64,000 nt of DNA from Pseudodesulfovibrio sp. 5S69 (GTDB lineage Bacteria; Desulfobacterota; Desulfovibrionia; Desulfovibrionales; Desulfovibrionaceae). Below are positions 34,221-43,771 of this stretch, piece after piece. The stretch is taken from contig NZ_CP146609.1 in the NCBI RefSeq assembly GCF_037094465.1, positions 1,551,501 to 1,615,500 on the forward strand, given 5' to 3'. The translations under genes were made by a program, and so were the position numbers. A model generated the notes under the pieces. It did no database searches and was not told the DNA's origin. It worked only from the letters and a program-made list of their open reading frames with translations. The first letter of the stretch is position 1. Every line of letters starts with the position of its first letter.

Positions 34221-35999
34221 ATGCCGTTGAACAAAAAGCTGTTGGGAAGCTCCGCGTCCGTTTGGATGATCCTGGGCATGGCGGTGATCATGACCCTGGT
34301 GGTCGTGGGTCTCGCCGTATTCAACTACAACCGTGAAGTGCGCTACATGGAGAAGGTCCTCGGCGAGAAGGGCGAGGCGCTCATCCGCTCCTTCGAGGCC
34401 GGCGCGCGGGCGGGCATGATGGGCAGCTACGGCGCTCAGGACAGGCTCCAGGCGTTGATCGACGCGACCGCCGAACTGCCGGACATCCGCTTCATTCTCC
34501 TGACGGACCGCAACGGGCGGATCATAGCCCACAGCGACTCCGCGAAGATCGGCGACGTTTTTCTCGGCCCCGACCGGATAAAGGCCCTGGCCCCGGATAA
34601 GGAAGCGCACTGGGTGATCGTGAAGGACGGCGCCGGTGCCGGTTCCTTCGTGGTCTACAAGGAGTTCGTCGCCCAGGGCCGCGGCGGTTACGGAAGGATG
34701 CGCGAAATGATGGGCCGCATGATGGCCCCCCCCTCGCAGGGCCGCGCCGGGGATCCCCACAGGGGGATGATGGGAGGCGGCGGTTCCGGGAAGAGCCTGG
34801 AAAGACCGCTGATCTTCATCGGCCTGGACATCGAGCCGTTCGTCGAGGCCCGCCGGGCCGACATCAGGGTCATGGTCATGACCTCGGCCGTGTTGCTGCT
34901 CGTGGGGCTCGGCTGCATGATCTCGCTCTTCTGGGTGCAGGCGTACCACAAGTCGCGCAGACAGTTGAAGGATTCGCAGATCGTGGCCTCGGAGATCGTC
35001 GCCCATCTGCCCGTGGGCCTGGTGGTGGCCGGTCCCGACGGCGTGGTCACCCATATCAACGGCGACGCCGTCTCCCTGCTCGATGCCGGGGCGGACGAGG
35101 CCCTGAACCGGCCGGTGGACGAGTTGCTTCCCCCGGCCATCGTCGAACTGGCTTCGGTGTCCGCCGAGACCGGGCACCCTGTGACCAGGGAGCTGCTGGT
35201 CACCGTTCGGGGCAGGGAATTCCCGGCCAATGTCGGCGTGGCGCCGGTCGTGTCCGACGACGGCTTCTCCCTCGGCACGATCTTCATCCTGAGCGACCTG
35301 ACGGAGATCCACCGGCTCCAGGCCGACGCGAAGCAGCGGGAGAAGATGGCGGCCATCGGCAACCTGGCGGCGGGCATCGCCCATGAGGTCCGCAACCCGC
35401 TCAGCAGCATCAAGGGGTACGCGACCTACTTCGCCGGGCTGTTCGAGGAGGGCAGCGAGAACCGCAAGGCCGCAACGGTGATGATCGCCGAGACCGAGCG
35501 GCTGAACCGGGTCATATCCGAACTCCTTGACCTCTCCCGGCCCTCCGAGATCAAGCCCCGTGAGGCCGACATGGCCGTGGTCTTGGACACCGTGTCCCGG
35601 CTGCTGCGGCAGGATGCGGCGGACCGGAACGTCGCCGTCTCCATCGACATCGAGCCGGGCCTGTCCTCGGTGGAGCTGGACCCCGACCGCATGGTCCAGG
35701 CCTTGCTCAACATCGGGATCAACGGCATCCAGGCCATGGAGGCCGGGGGCAGGCTGGTTCTGCGGGCGCAGCGGTCGGGCCCGGACCTGGTTATCGAGGT
35801 CCAGGACACGGGGCAGGGCATCGCCGAAGAGAACCTGGCCACGGTCTTCGATCCGTACTTCACGACCAAGAGCCAGGGCACCGGCCTCGGCCTGGCCGTG
35901 GTCCGCAAGATCGTCGAGGAACACGGCGGGAGCGTCGCCGTCGCGAGCGCCGCCGGCAAGGGCACGACCTTCACCCTCTCCATACCTCAACCCGCATAA
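34221..35999 (+). CDS. ZraS-like membrane sensor histidine kinase
   Basis: 592 residues. Membrane helices at about 15-35 and 216-236 enclose a periplasmic domain that contains a Met/Gly-rich stretch (MREMMGRMMAPP, RGMMGGGGSG), possibly for metal binding. A PAS domain follows (about 255-360), then the H-box NLAAGIAHEVRNPLSSIKGY and the ATPase with GQGIAEENLATVFDPYFTTK and GTGLGLAVVRKIVEEHGG. Coupled with the activator gene 12 bp downstream and divergent from zraP, so it should sense periplasmic metal or envelope stress. Confidence 0.9.
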   Translation: MPLNKKLLGSSASVWMILGMAVIMTLVVVGLAVFNYNREVRYMEKVLGEKGEALIRSFEAGARAGMMGSYGAQDRLQALIDATAELPDIRFILLTDRNGRIIAHSDSAKIGDVFLGPDRIKALAPDKEAHWVIVKDGAGAGSFVVYKEFVAQGRGGYGRMREMMGRMMAPPSQGRAGDPHRGMMGGGGSGKSLERPLIFIGLDIEPFVEARRADIRVMVMTSAVLLLVGLGCMISLFWVQAYHKSRRQLKDSQIVASEIVAHLPVGLVVAGPDGVVTHINGDAVSLLDAGADEALNRPVDELLPPAIVELASVSAETGHPVTRELLVTVRGREFPANVGVAPVVSDDGFSLGTIFILSDLTEIHRLQADAKQREKMAAIGNLAAGIAHEVRNPLSSIKGYATYFAGLFEEGSENRKAATVMIAETERLNRVISELLDLSRPSEIKPREADMAVVLDTVSRLLRQDAADRNVAVSIDIEPGLSSVELDPDRMVQALLNIGINGIQAMEAGGRLVLRAQRSGPDLVIEVQDTGQGIAEENLATVFDPYFTTKSQGTGLGLAVVRKIVEEHGGSVAVASAAGKGTTFTLSIPQPA

Positions 36000-36011
36000 G
36001 AGTTTCGCGCC

Positions 36012-37367
36012 ATGAAGACCAAGATACTGATCGTCGACGACGACAAGGGGCACCTGTCCATGCTGGAGACCATCCTCGGCGGATGGGGATACGAGACCGC
36101 GTCGGTCATGGACGGGGCCGAGGCGGTGGCTTCCGTCAAGGAGCACCCGTACGATGCCGTGCTCATGGACGTCCGCATGGCCAAGGTCAGCGGGATAGAG
36201 GCCCTGGAGGAGATCAAGGCGTTCAACCCCGCCATCCCGGTGCTGATCATGACCGCCTATTCGTCCGTGGACGTGGCCGTCGGGGCCATGAAGCTGGGGG
36301 CATACGACTACCTGACCAAGCCGCTCAATTTCGACGAACTCAAAATTATCCTGGAGCGGGCCCTGGAACACAAGCGGCTCTCCGAGGAGAACCGCCACCT
36401 GAAGGAGGTCTCCTCCGGCCAATCTTTGGCGGGCATCATCGGCACCAGCCCGGCCATGCAGGAGGTCGTCGAGATGGTCAAGGTCGTGGCCCCCACCGAG
36501 GCCACGGTCCTGATCACCGGGGAATCCGGCACGGGCAAGGAGCTCGTCGCCCGGGCCATCCACGCCAACAGCGCCCGGAAGGCGAAGCAGCTCGTGACCA
36601 TCAATTGCGCGGCCCTTTCGGAGACGCTCCTGGAGTCGGAGCTGTTCGGCCATGAAAAGGGGGCCTTCACCGGCGCGGACAAACGGCGCGACGGCCGGTT
36701 CATGCAGGCCGACAAGGGCACGATCTTCCTCGACGAGATCGGGGAGATATCCATGCCCATGCAGGCCAAGCTGCTCCGGGCCGTGCAGGAGCGCGAGATC
36801 CAGCGGGTCGGCAGCGATACGGTGCAGTCCGTGGACGTGCGCATCCTCGCCGCCACCAATAAGGATCTGAAGACCGAGGTGGAGGCGGGCCGCTTCCGCG
36901 AGGACCTCTACTACCGGCTGCACGTCATGGTCCTGCGTCTGCCCTCCTTGCGGGAGCGCCAGGACGACGTCCCCCTGCTGGCCAATTTCTTCCTGAAGCG
37001 GTTCGCCGAAAAGAACCGCAAGGCCGTCAAGGGGTTCACGCCCCTGTCCATGGATATGCTCATCCGCTATTCCTGGCCCGGCAATGTCCGCGAGCTGGAA
37101 AACACCATCGAGCGGGCCGTCATCCTCTCCATGGGCGAGTACGTCACGGAGAAGGAACTCCCGGCCTCCCTGGTCAAGGACTACGAGCAGGCCGTCCCGA
37201 GCGCGACCGGAACCGAAACGCTCGGCGGCCAGCCCCTGGAGGACGTCCAGAAGGCGGCCATCCTGGCGACCCTCGAACAGACCGGCTGGAACAAGAGCGA
37301 GGCGGCCAAGATCCTCGACATCACCAGGACGACGCTGAACAACAAGCTCAAGAAGTACGGCGTGTAG
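36012..37367 (+). CDS. ZraR-like sigma-54-dependent response regulator
   Basis: 451 residues: receiver (ILIVDDDKGHL, phospho-Asp in VLMDVRMAKVSG), AAA+ domain with Walker A GESGTGKELVA, a canonical GAFTGA loop and Walker B TIFLDEIGEI, and a C-terminal Fis helix-turn-helix (WNKSEAAKILDITRTTLNNKL). It should activate the sigma-54 promoter of zraP on the opposite strand. Confidence 0.93.
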   Translation: MKTKILIVDDDKGHLSMLETILGGWGYETASVMDGAEAVASVKEHPYDAVLMDVRMAKVSGIEALEEIKAFNPAIPVLIMTAYSSVDVAVGAMKLGAYDYLTKPLNFDELKIILERALEHKRLSEENRHLKEVSSGQSLAGIIGTSPAMQEVVEMVKVVAPTEATVLITGESGTGKELVARAIHANSARKAKQLVTINCAALSETLLESELFGHEKGAFTGADKRRDGRFMQADKGTIFLDEIGEISMPMQAKLLRAVQEREIQRVGSDTVQSVDVRILAATNKDLKTEVEAGRFREDLYYRLHVMVLRLPSLRERQDDVPLLANFFLKRFAEKNRKAVKGFTPLSMDMLIRYSWPGNVRELENTIERAVILSMGEYVTEKELPASLVKDYEQAVPSATGTETLGGQPLEDVQKAAILATLEQTGWNKSEAAKILDITRTTLNNKLKKYGV

Positions 37368-37676
37368 CCTTCTTCGGAACGTTGCTCCTCCCCCTCGGGG
37401 TCGTCCGGCCCCGTTCTCCCGCCGCGCCCCGAGGGCGGCGGGCAGCCTCTCGGCGGTCAGCTTCGGGGAGATCTCCCGCGTTAACGGGAGCGTGTTTCCT
37501 GGAGCGGGCTTGCCCTCGTTCATGCAGGTGAATGCCTTGCCATGGCCGTTCGTCCGGCAATCTCGACGCCCCCCTGTACCTCGCCCCTATTCATCGGCTT
37601 GCTGATTGTGTATGGTACGCCCTGTTTCTTTTATGCATTTCTTTATGTGTTATTCGATAAAGAGGGTGTTGCTGAT
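37368..37676. other. Intergenic region upstream of the cas operon
   Basis: No gene. The last 80 bp are AT-richer (TTTCTTTTATGCATTTCTTT) and probably hold the cas promoter. The frame of cas3 is open through here, but it has no ribosome site and encodes an unrelated hydrophobic stretch. Confidence 0.5.
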
Positions 37677-39875
37677 ATGTTTGCGCATTCATTGGAGAAG
37701 GCGGGACCGGAATCGTGGCAGCGGCTGGATGATCACCTGAAGAACGTGGCGGACGGGGCCGCGGCCTTCGCAGCGGCCTTCGGGGCCGCCGAATGGGGCC
37801 GGGCCGTGGGGCGCCTGCACGACATCGGCAAGCACAATCCCCAATTCCAGCAGCGGCTGACCGGCGAGTACACCGGCCACGCCGACCACAAGGGGACCGG
37901 GGCGCGGCTGCTGGACGGGCTGGGCACGGGCTTCGGCCGGATCGGCGCATACTGCGTGGCCGGGCACCACGGCGGCCTGCCGGATTACCACGGCTCCGGA
38001 CCGCGCGCATCGCTGAAACAAATCATTGAGCGGGCGTTCGTCCTGCCCGAGTCCGTCGCCAATCCGCTTTTCGGGCTTTCGGAGCCGTCCCTGCCGTACG
38101 CGCCGGACGATCCGTTCCAGCTCTCCTTCTTCACCCGGATGCTCTTCTCCGCTTTGGTGGACGCGGATTTCCTGGACACCGAGGCCTTCATGGACGCCGA
38201 AAGGAGCGGGTGGCGCACGCCGGGGCCGCCGCTCGACGCGCTGCGCGGGGCGCTCGACCGCCATCTGGCCGGGAAGGACGGCAGCGGGCGCATCAATTCC
38301 CTGCGCGCCGAAATCCTGGGCCATTGCCGGGAACAGGCCGCCCTGGACCCCGGCCTGTTCACCCTGACCGTGCCCACCGGGGGCGGCAAGACCCTGACCT
38401 CCATGGCCTTCGCTTTGGATCATGCGCTCCTGCACGGCCTGCGCAGGGTGATCTACGTCATTCCCTACACCTCCATCATCGAGCAGAACGCGGGCGTCTT
38501 CCGCGACGTGTTCCGGGCGTTTCCCGGCGCGGTCGTCGAGCACCACAGCAATTTCGACCCGCGCCGGGCCTTCGGGGGCGAGGACAATGCGGGGGAGTCC
38601 GTTCAGGCCCGCCGCCACCGGCTGGCCTGCGAGAACTGGGACGCGCCCGTGGTGGTGACCACCAACGTGCAGTTCTTCGAGTCGCTGTTCGCGGCCCGGC
38701 CGTCGCGCTGCCGCAAGCTGCACAACTTGGCCGGGTCGGTGATCGTCCTGGACGAAGCCCAGATGCTGCCCGTCGATTTTCTCGACCCGTGCCTGCGCGC
38801 CCTGGAAGAGTTGACGACGCACTACGGGTGCAGCGCGGTTCTGTGCACGGCCACCCAGCCCGCCCTGCGCCGGGAGGACTTCGCGGTCCTTTCGCGCAAG
38901 GGGCGCATCCCCGGACTGCCGGGTCTGGATGCGCAACGCGAACTGGCCCCGGACCCGGCGCGACTCTACGAAGCCTTTCGACGTACCGAACTGCGCGACC
39001 TGGGCGAACTGGCCCTGGGGGATGTGGCGGCCCTGGTCCGGGAGCGGGAGCAGGCGTTGTGCATCGTCAACACCCGGGCCCGCGCGGCCGAGCTGTTCGA
39101 ACTGGTCCAGGACGTGCCGGGGGCGCGCCATCTGAGCGCGCTCATGTGCCCGGCGCACCGCTCCGAGCGGCTGGACGAGATCCGGCAAATGCTCAAGGAC
39201 GGGGAGCCGTGCAGGGTGGTCTCCACGCAGTTGGTCGAGGCCGGAGTCGATGTTTCATTCCCCGAGGTGATCCGCGAGATGGCCGGGCTCGATTCCATCA
39301 CCCAGGCGGCGGGGCGGTGCAACCGCGAGGGCGAGCGCGAGGGGGCGGCCCCGGTGTCCGTGTACTATCCGGCCGAAGGACTGCCGCGCGCCTTTTCGGC
39401 CCAGGCGGAGCACACGGGCTCGGTCCTGCGCGGGCCCCACGGCAATGATCCGTTTTCGCCCGAGGCCATCCGGCAGTATTTTCGGCTGCATTACTGGCTG
39501 CAACAGGACCGCCTGGACCGCCGGGGCGTGCTGCGCGACCTGAACAGCCGGGACCTGGAATGGTATTTCCGTGAGGCCGAGCGCAAGTTCCGGCTGATCG
39601 ACACGGTTATGGTCCCGGTGATCGTGCCCTGGGACGACCGGGCGCGGGAACTGGTGGAGACGCTCCGGTACGCGGAGCACCCCGGCGGCATCCTGCGCAA
39701 GCTCCAGCAATACACGGTCCAGGTCTACGAGGGCCAGTTCCGCGCCCTGGACGAGGCCGGGGCCGTGGAGACGGTGGTCGAAGGGTGCGAAGTGCTCTGC
39801 CGTATGGAATTCTATGACGATCTGTTCGGCCTGACCGTGCCCGGCCCGGCCGATCCGGAATATTTTTTGGCCTAG
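37677..39875 (+). CDS. cas3: CRISPR-associated helicase/nuclease Cas3 (type I-C)
   Basis: 732 residues. The N-terminal HD nuclease domain carries LDDHLKNVA, HDIGKHNPQF and CVAGHHGG. The SF2 helicase follows: Walker A VPTGGGKTLTSM, DEAQ box IVLDEAQMLP, motif STQLVEAGVDVSFP and ITQAAGRCNREG. I start at the ATG at 37677, just before FAHSLEKAGPESWQRL, the usual Cas3 beginning. It is recruited by the I-C Cascade to unwind and degrade invading DNA. First gene of a complete I-C operon. Confidence 0.93.
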   Translation: MFAHSLEKAGPESWQRLDDHLKNVADGAAAFAAAFGAAEWGRAVGRLHDIGKHNPQFQQRLTGEYTGHADHKGTGARLLDGLGTGFGRIGAYCVAGHHGGLPDYHGSGPRASLKQIIERAFVLPESVANPLFGLSEPSLPYAPDDPFQLSFFTRMLFSALVDADFLDTEAFMDAERSGWRTPGPPLDALRGALDRHLAGKDGSGRINSLRAEILGHCREQAALDPGLFTLTVPTGGGKTLTSMAFALDHALLHGLRRVIYVIPYTSIIEQNAGVFRDVFRAFPGAVVEHHSNFDPRRAFGGEDNAGESVQARRHRLACENWDAPVVVTTNVQFFESLFAARPSRCRKLHNLAGSVIVLDEAQMLPVDFLDPCLRALEELTTHYGCSAVLCTATQPALRREDFAVLSRKGRIPGLPGLDAQRELAPDPARLYEAFRRTELRDLGELALGDVAALVREREQALCIVNTRARAAELFELVQDVPGARHLSALMCPAHRSERLDEIRQMLKDGEPCRVVSTQLVEAGVDVSFPEVIREMAGLDSITQAAGRCNREGEREGAAPVSVYYPAEGLPRAFSAQAEHTGSVLRGPHGNDPFSPEAIRQYFRLHYWLQQDRLDRRGVLRDLNSRDLEWYFREAERKFRLIDTVMVPVIVPWDDRARELVETLRYAEHPGGILRKLQQYTVQVYEGQFRALDEAGAVETVVEGCEVLCRMEFYDDLFGLTVPGPADPEYFLA

Positions 39876-39900
39876 GTACGACAACACGGAGGTGAGATTC

Positions 39901-40569
39901 GTGTCAGGAATCAAGCTCAAAGTCTGGGGAGAGTATGCCTGCTTCACCCGGCCGGAGATGAAGGTGGAGCGCGTCAGCTACGACGTGATGACCCCTTCGG
40001 CGGCGCGGGGGATTCTGGAGGCGGTGTACTGGAAGCCGTCCATCCGCTGGGTGGTGGACCGCATCCACGTCATGAAACCCATCCGTTTCGACAACGTGCG
40101 GCGCAACGAGGTCTCGGCCAAGGTGCCGGTCAAGGGCGCTTCGGGCGTGAACGCGGCCATGAAGGGTGGCGGAGAGCCGTTGCGGCTGTTCATCGAGGAC
40201 AACCGCCAGCAGCGGGCCGCCCTGATCCTGCGCGATGTGGAGTACGTCATTGAGGCACACTTCGAATACACGTCCGCCGAGGACCGCAACGACGGCAAAC
40301 ATCTGGACATGTTCAACCGGAGGGCGGGCAAGGGGCAGTGTTTCCACCGGCCCTATCTCGGCTGTCGCGAGTTCGCGGCCTTCTTCGAGCCTGTGGAAGG
40401 CGACGCCCCGGCCTCGCCCCTGGCCGCCGAGCCCGCGCGCGACCTGGGCTGGATGCTCTACGACCTCGACTACCGCAACGGCATGGCCCCGCTGTTCTTC
40501 CGCCCGGCCCTGGAAGGCGGGGTGGTCGAGGTGGCCAGGGCGTTGGAGCGCGAGGGGGTGGCCTCATGA
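39901..40569 (+). CDS. cas5c: Cas5c (Cas5d), crRNA-processing Cascade subunit
   Basis: 222 residues. KLKVWGEYACFTRPEMKVERVSYDVMTPSAARG is the Cas5 N-terminal signature. Type I-C lacks Cas6, and Cas5 cuts the repeat. The GTG at 39901 is chosen because the ribosome site GGAGGTGA (39888-39895) sits just before it; an in-frame GTG at 39892 lies inside that site. The stop overlaps the cas8c start (ATGA). Confidence 0.92.
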   Translation: MSGIKLKVWGEYACFTRPEMKVERVSYDVMTPSAARGILEAVYWKPSIRWVVDRIHVMKPIRFDNVRRNEVSAKVPVKGASGVNAAMKGGGEPLRLFIEDNRQQRAALILRDVEYVIEAHFEYTSAEDRNDGKHLDMFNRRAGKGQCFHRPYLGCREFAAFFEPVEGDAPASPLAAEPARDLGWMLYDLDYRNGMAPLFFRPALEGGVVEVARALEREGVAS

Positions 40570-42281
40570 TCCTCCAGGCGTTGAACGGCTATTATGAGCG
40601 GCTGTTGGCGGACTCCGAGGCGGATGTACCCGAGTTCGGCTTCGGCCGCCAGGGGGTGCACTACTGCCTGACCCTGGACCGGGCGGGCAACCTGGCGGGC
40701 CGCCCCATGGACCTGCGCGACGAAAAGGGCCGTCCGAACCGCATCGAGGTGCCGGGGCCGGTGGTGAGGGCGAACGGAATCATATCCAACTTCGCCTGGG
40801 ACAACACCGGGTATGTGCTCGGAGCGGACGACAAGGGCAAGCCGGAGCGGACCGTCGCAACCCATGCGGCTTTCAAGGCCCTGGCCGCCGAGGTCCTGGC
40901 TGGCGTGGACGACGAGGGGGCGCGGGCTCTGCTGGCCTTCCTTGCCGACTGGAATCCGGCGCGGGCGGCGGAGTTGCCCGGCTGGGAGGACATGGTCGGC
41001 CTGAACGTGGTCTTCATGCTTGATGGCGAGCCCGGTTTTTTGCACGACCGGCCCGCCTTCCGCAAGGCCTGGCTCGCGCATCTCGCCGCCAACGACGAGT
41101 TCGCCACGGGCCGGTGCCTGGTCACCGGCGAAGTCGGCCCCATCCCCCCGACCCACGCCAAGATCAAGGGTGTACCCGGCGCGCAGACCGCCGGAGCCTC
41201 GCTCATCTCCTTCAACCTCGACGCGGCCGAGTCCTACGGCAAGAAGCAGAACCTCAACTCCCCGGTCTCGGAGCGTGCGGCCTTCGCCTACGCCACGGCC
41301 CTCAACCACCTGCTCGCGCCGGACAGTCCGCGCAAGGTCCAGGTGGCCGAGACCACCGTGGTCTTCTGGACCGATGCGCCGGGCGAGGCCGAGCCGTTCT
41401 TCGGCCTCGCCATGGGCGGCAAACGGGCCGAGGATGACGGGCTGGCGCGACGCCTGGAAGGGTATCTCGCAGATGTGACCAAAGGGAGGTATCCCAACGC
41501 GCTGGGCGAAGCGAAGACCCCGTTTTACGTGCTCGGCCTGTCGCCCAACGCGGCCCGGCTGTCCGTACGATTCTGGCACGTGGGTACCGTGGGAGAGATG
41601 GCGGAGAACGTCGGCCAACACTTCCGGGCCCTGGCCCTGCAGCGCCGGTTCGACAGTGATTCCGAACATCCGAGCCCGTGGCAACTGCTCAAGGAGCTGG
41701 CCCCCCAGCGGGACGCAAAAAACCTGTCGCCGCTGCTCTTCGGCCAATTCGTCCGCGCCGTTATCCAGGGACTGCCCTATCCGCAGACCCTGCTGTCCGC
41801 CGCCATCGGCCGCATCCGTGCCGACAAGGAAATCAACTACCTGCGGGCGGCCGTGATCAAGGCCTTCCTCATTCGCAACAGAAAACAGGAGATTCCCATG
41901 ACACTCGATAGCACCAATATGGACATCGGCTACCGCCTCGGTCGACTGTTCGCCATTGTCGAACGCATCCAGGAGGAGGCGGTCCCCGGGGCCAACGCCA
42001 CGGTGCGGGATCGTTTCTTCGCTTCCGCCGCCGCCACCCCGGCGCGGACCTTCCCCATCATCATGAAGAACGCCCAGCATGGGCTGGCCAAGGTCCGCAA
42101 GGACAAGCCGGGCTGGGCGGTAACCCTGGACAAGGCGATTCAGGAGATCGTGGGCGGCATCGACGCCGCAACCGGTTTCCCGGCCTCCATGTCGTCGGAG
42201 AAACAAGGCATGTTCATTCTCGGATACTATCAGCAGCGTCAGGATTTCTACATCAAAAAAGAAAAGAATACGGAGGACTAG
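40566..42281 (+). CDS. cas8c: Cas8c (Csd1), large subunit of type I-C Cascade
   Basis: 571 residues, typical Csd1 length, beginning MILQALNGYYERL. GNLAGRPMDLRDEKGRP, NFAWDNTGYVLG and KNLSPLLFGQFVRAVIQG are family-like. It recognises the PAM and holds the seed region. The ATG at 40566 overlaps the cas5 stop. The C-terminal 127 codons contain a separate start for Cas11c (41898). Confidence 0.92.
   Translation: MILQALNGYYERLLADSEADVPEFGFGRQGVHYCLTLDRAGNLAGRPMDLRDEKGRPNRIEVPGPVVRANGIISNFAWDNTGYVLGADDKGKPERTVATHAAFKALAAEVLAGVDDEGARALLAFLADWNPARAAELPGWEDMVGLNVVFMLDGEPGFLHDRPAFRKAWLAHLAANDEFATGRCLVTGEVGPIPPTHAKIKGVPGAQTAGASLISFNLDAAESYGKKQNLNSPVSERAAFAYATALNHLLAPDSPRKVQVAETTVVFWTDAPGEAEPFFGLAMGGKRAEDDGLARRLEGYLADVTKGRYPNALGEAKTPFYVLGLSPNAARLSVRFWHVGTVGEMAENVGQHFRALALQRRFDSDSEHPSPWQLLKELAPQRDAKNLSPLLFGQFVRAVIQGLPYPQTLLSAAIGRIRADKEINYLRAAVIKAFLIRNRKQEIPMTLDSTNMDIGYRLGRLFAIVERIQEEAVPGANATVRDRFFASAAATPARTFPIIMKNAQHGLAKVRKDKPGWAVTLDKAIQEIVGGIDAATGFPASMSSEKQGMFILGYYQQRQDFYIKKEKNTED
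41898..42281 (+). CDS. cas11c: Internal gene: Cas11c small subunit translated from within cas8c
   Basis: Same frame and stop as cas8c, 127 residues beginning MTLDSTNMDIGYRLGRLFAI. CAGGAGAT lies 6-8 bp before the ATG, a good ribosome site in the middle of a coding region, where none is needed for cas8c. Type I-C systems, including D. vulgaris, are known to make Cas11 this way, and the position (C-terminal part of cas8c) is as expected. Helical content fits a small subunit. Confidence 0.8.
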   Translation: MTLDSTNMDIGYRLGRLFAIVERIQEEAVPGANATVRDRFFASAAATPARTFPIIMKNAQHGLAKVRKDKPGWAVTLDKAIQEIVGGIDAATGFPASMSSEKQGMFILGYYQQRQDFYIKKEKNTED

Positions 42282-42284
42282 ACC

Positions 42285-43157
42285 ATGACCGCCATCAATA
42301 ACCGCTATGAATTCGTGTACCTGTTCGACGTGGAGAACGGCAATCCCAACGGCGACCCGGACGCGGGCAACACCCCGCGCATCGACCCCGAGACCGGGCA
42401 CGGTCTGGTCACCGACGTCTGCCTCAAGCGCAAGATCCGCAACTATGTGGACGTGGTCAAGCAGGGGGCCGAGGGGTACAATATCTATGTCACGGAAAAG
42501 GCCGTGCTCAACCGCAACAACGAGATGGCCTACAAGGCCCTTGAGATAAAACCGGAAAAAAAGAAGCTGCCCAAGAAGGAGGAGGACGCGCGCAAGGTCA
42601 CCCGCTGGATGTGCGACAACTTCTTCGATGTGCGCACCTTCGGCGCGGTCATGACCACCGAGGTCAATTGCGGCCAGGTGCGCGGGCCGGTGCAGTTGGC
42701 TTTCGCCAAGAGCGTCGAGCCCATTGTCCCGGCCGAGGTGTCCATCACCCGCATGGCCGTAACCAATGAGAAGGATTTGGAAAAGGAACGGACCATGGGC
42801 CGCAAGCACATCGTGCCGTACGGCCTGTACCGCGCAGAGGGGTTCGTCTCCGCCAACCTGGCGTTGGGCGACAAGGGGACCGGCTTTTCGGACGACGATC
42901 TTGACCTGGTGTGGCAGGCACTGGCGAACATGTTCGACCACGACCACTCGGCGGCCCGGGGCAAGATGAGCCCGCGCGGCCTGATCGTGTTCAAACACCA
43001 GGACGCCCTGGGTAACGCCCCGGCCCACAAGCTGTTCGAGGCGGTCACCGTGACCCGCAGGGAAGGCGACGGCCCGGCCCGTGCCTTCTCCGATTACGCG
43101 GTGTCCGTCGATGAATCCGCCGTCCCGGACAGCGTCACCCTGGATGTGAAGTTCTAG
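42285..43157 (+). CDS. cas7c: Cas7c (Csd2), backbone subunit of type I-C Cascade
   Basis: 290 residues. NNRYEFVYLFDVENGNPNGDPDAGNTPRID is the clear Csd2 start; later RTFGAVMTTEVNCGQVRGPVQ and SITRMAV. Several copies coat the crRNA spacer. Start 3 bp after the cas8c stop, stop 2 bp before cas4. Confidence 0.94.
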   Translation: MTAINNRYEFVYLFDVENGNPNGDPDAGNTPRIDPETGHGLVTDVCLKRKIRNYVDVVKQGAEGYNIYVTEKAVLNRNNEMAYKALEIKPEKKKLPKKEEDARKVTRWMCDNFFDVRTFGAVMTTEVNCGQVRGPVQLAFAKSVEPIVPAEVSITRMAVTNEKDLEKERTMGRKHIVPYGLYRAEGFVSANLALGDKGTGFSDDDLDLVWQALANMFDHDHSAARGKMSPRGLIVFKHQDALGNAPAHKLFEAVTVTRREGDGPARAFSDYAVSVDESAVPDSVTLDVKF

Positions 43158-43159
43158 CC

Positions 43160-43771
43160 ATGGACCGGACCCTGCCCCTTTCCGCGTTGCAGCATTATCT
43201 GTACTGCCCCAGGCAGTGCGCGCTCATCCACGTGGAAAAGGTCTGGGCGGAGAACCGCTTCACCGCCGAGGGGCGGCTGCTGCACCTGCGCGCCGATGCC
43301 GGGGCGCCGGGGCGGCGCGGGGGCGTGGCCCAGGACCGGGCCGTGCCCCTGCGCAGCGACCGGCTGGGGCTGTACGGCGTGGCCGACGTGATCGAGTTGC
43401 GGCCCGGCCCGGACGGGAGCGAGGTGCCGTACCCCGTGGAGTACAAGCGGGGCGGCCCCAAGATCGAGGACTGGGACCGGGAGCAGCTCTGCGCCCAGGC
43501 CCTGTGCCTGGAGGAAATGCTCGGCGCGGTCGTGCCGGAGGGGGCCATCTTCTACGGCAAGCCTCGCCGCAGGGAGCGGGTCGTCTTCGATACGCCCCTG
43601 CGCGAGGCGGTGGAGCACCACTGCCGCGAGTTGCACGCCATGATCGAGGCGGCCGAAACGCCCGAGGCCGTGCCGGGCAAGCGGTGCCGGGGCTGTTCGC
43701 TCAGGGACGCCTGCATGCCCGGTGCCTCGCGGCGCGTGGAAACCTATCTGCAAAGGGGGCTGGACCCGTGA
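43160..43771 (+). CDS. cas4: Cas4, RecB-like exonuclease for spacer acquisition
   Basis: 203 residues. The first [4Fe-4S] cysteine is in YLYCPRQCALIHVE, with three more in CRGCSLRDAC. The nuclease motif has GVADVIEL and YPVEYKRG (D...E-x-K). Cas4 trims prespacers and helps choose those with the right PAM. The stop overlaps the cas1 start (GTGA). Confidence 0.92.
   Translation: MDRTLPLSALQHYLYCPRQCALIHVEKVWAENRFTAEGRLLHLRADAGAPGRRGGVAQDRAVPLRSDRLGLYGVADVIELRPGPDGSEVPYPVEYKRGGPKIEDWDREQLCAQALCLEEMLGAVVPEGAIFYGKPRRRERVVFDTPLREAVEHHCRELHAMIEAAETPEAVPGKRCRGCSLRDACMPGASRRVETYLQRGLDP

Noticed and set aside
34206-37523. Open frame of 1105 codons on the minus strand
   Set aside because: It is antisense to the ZraS/ZraR-like genes, a GC-rich shadow frame without domain patterns. 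The same holds for the long minus frames at 13853-16564, 40470-43028, 3498-5684 and 37689-39188.
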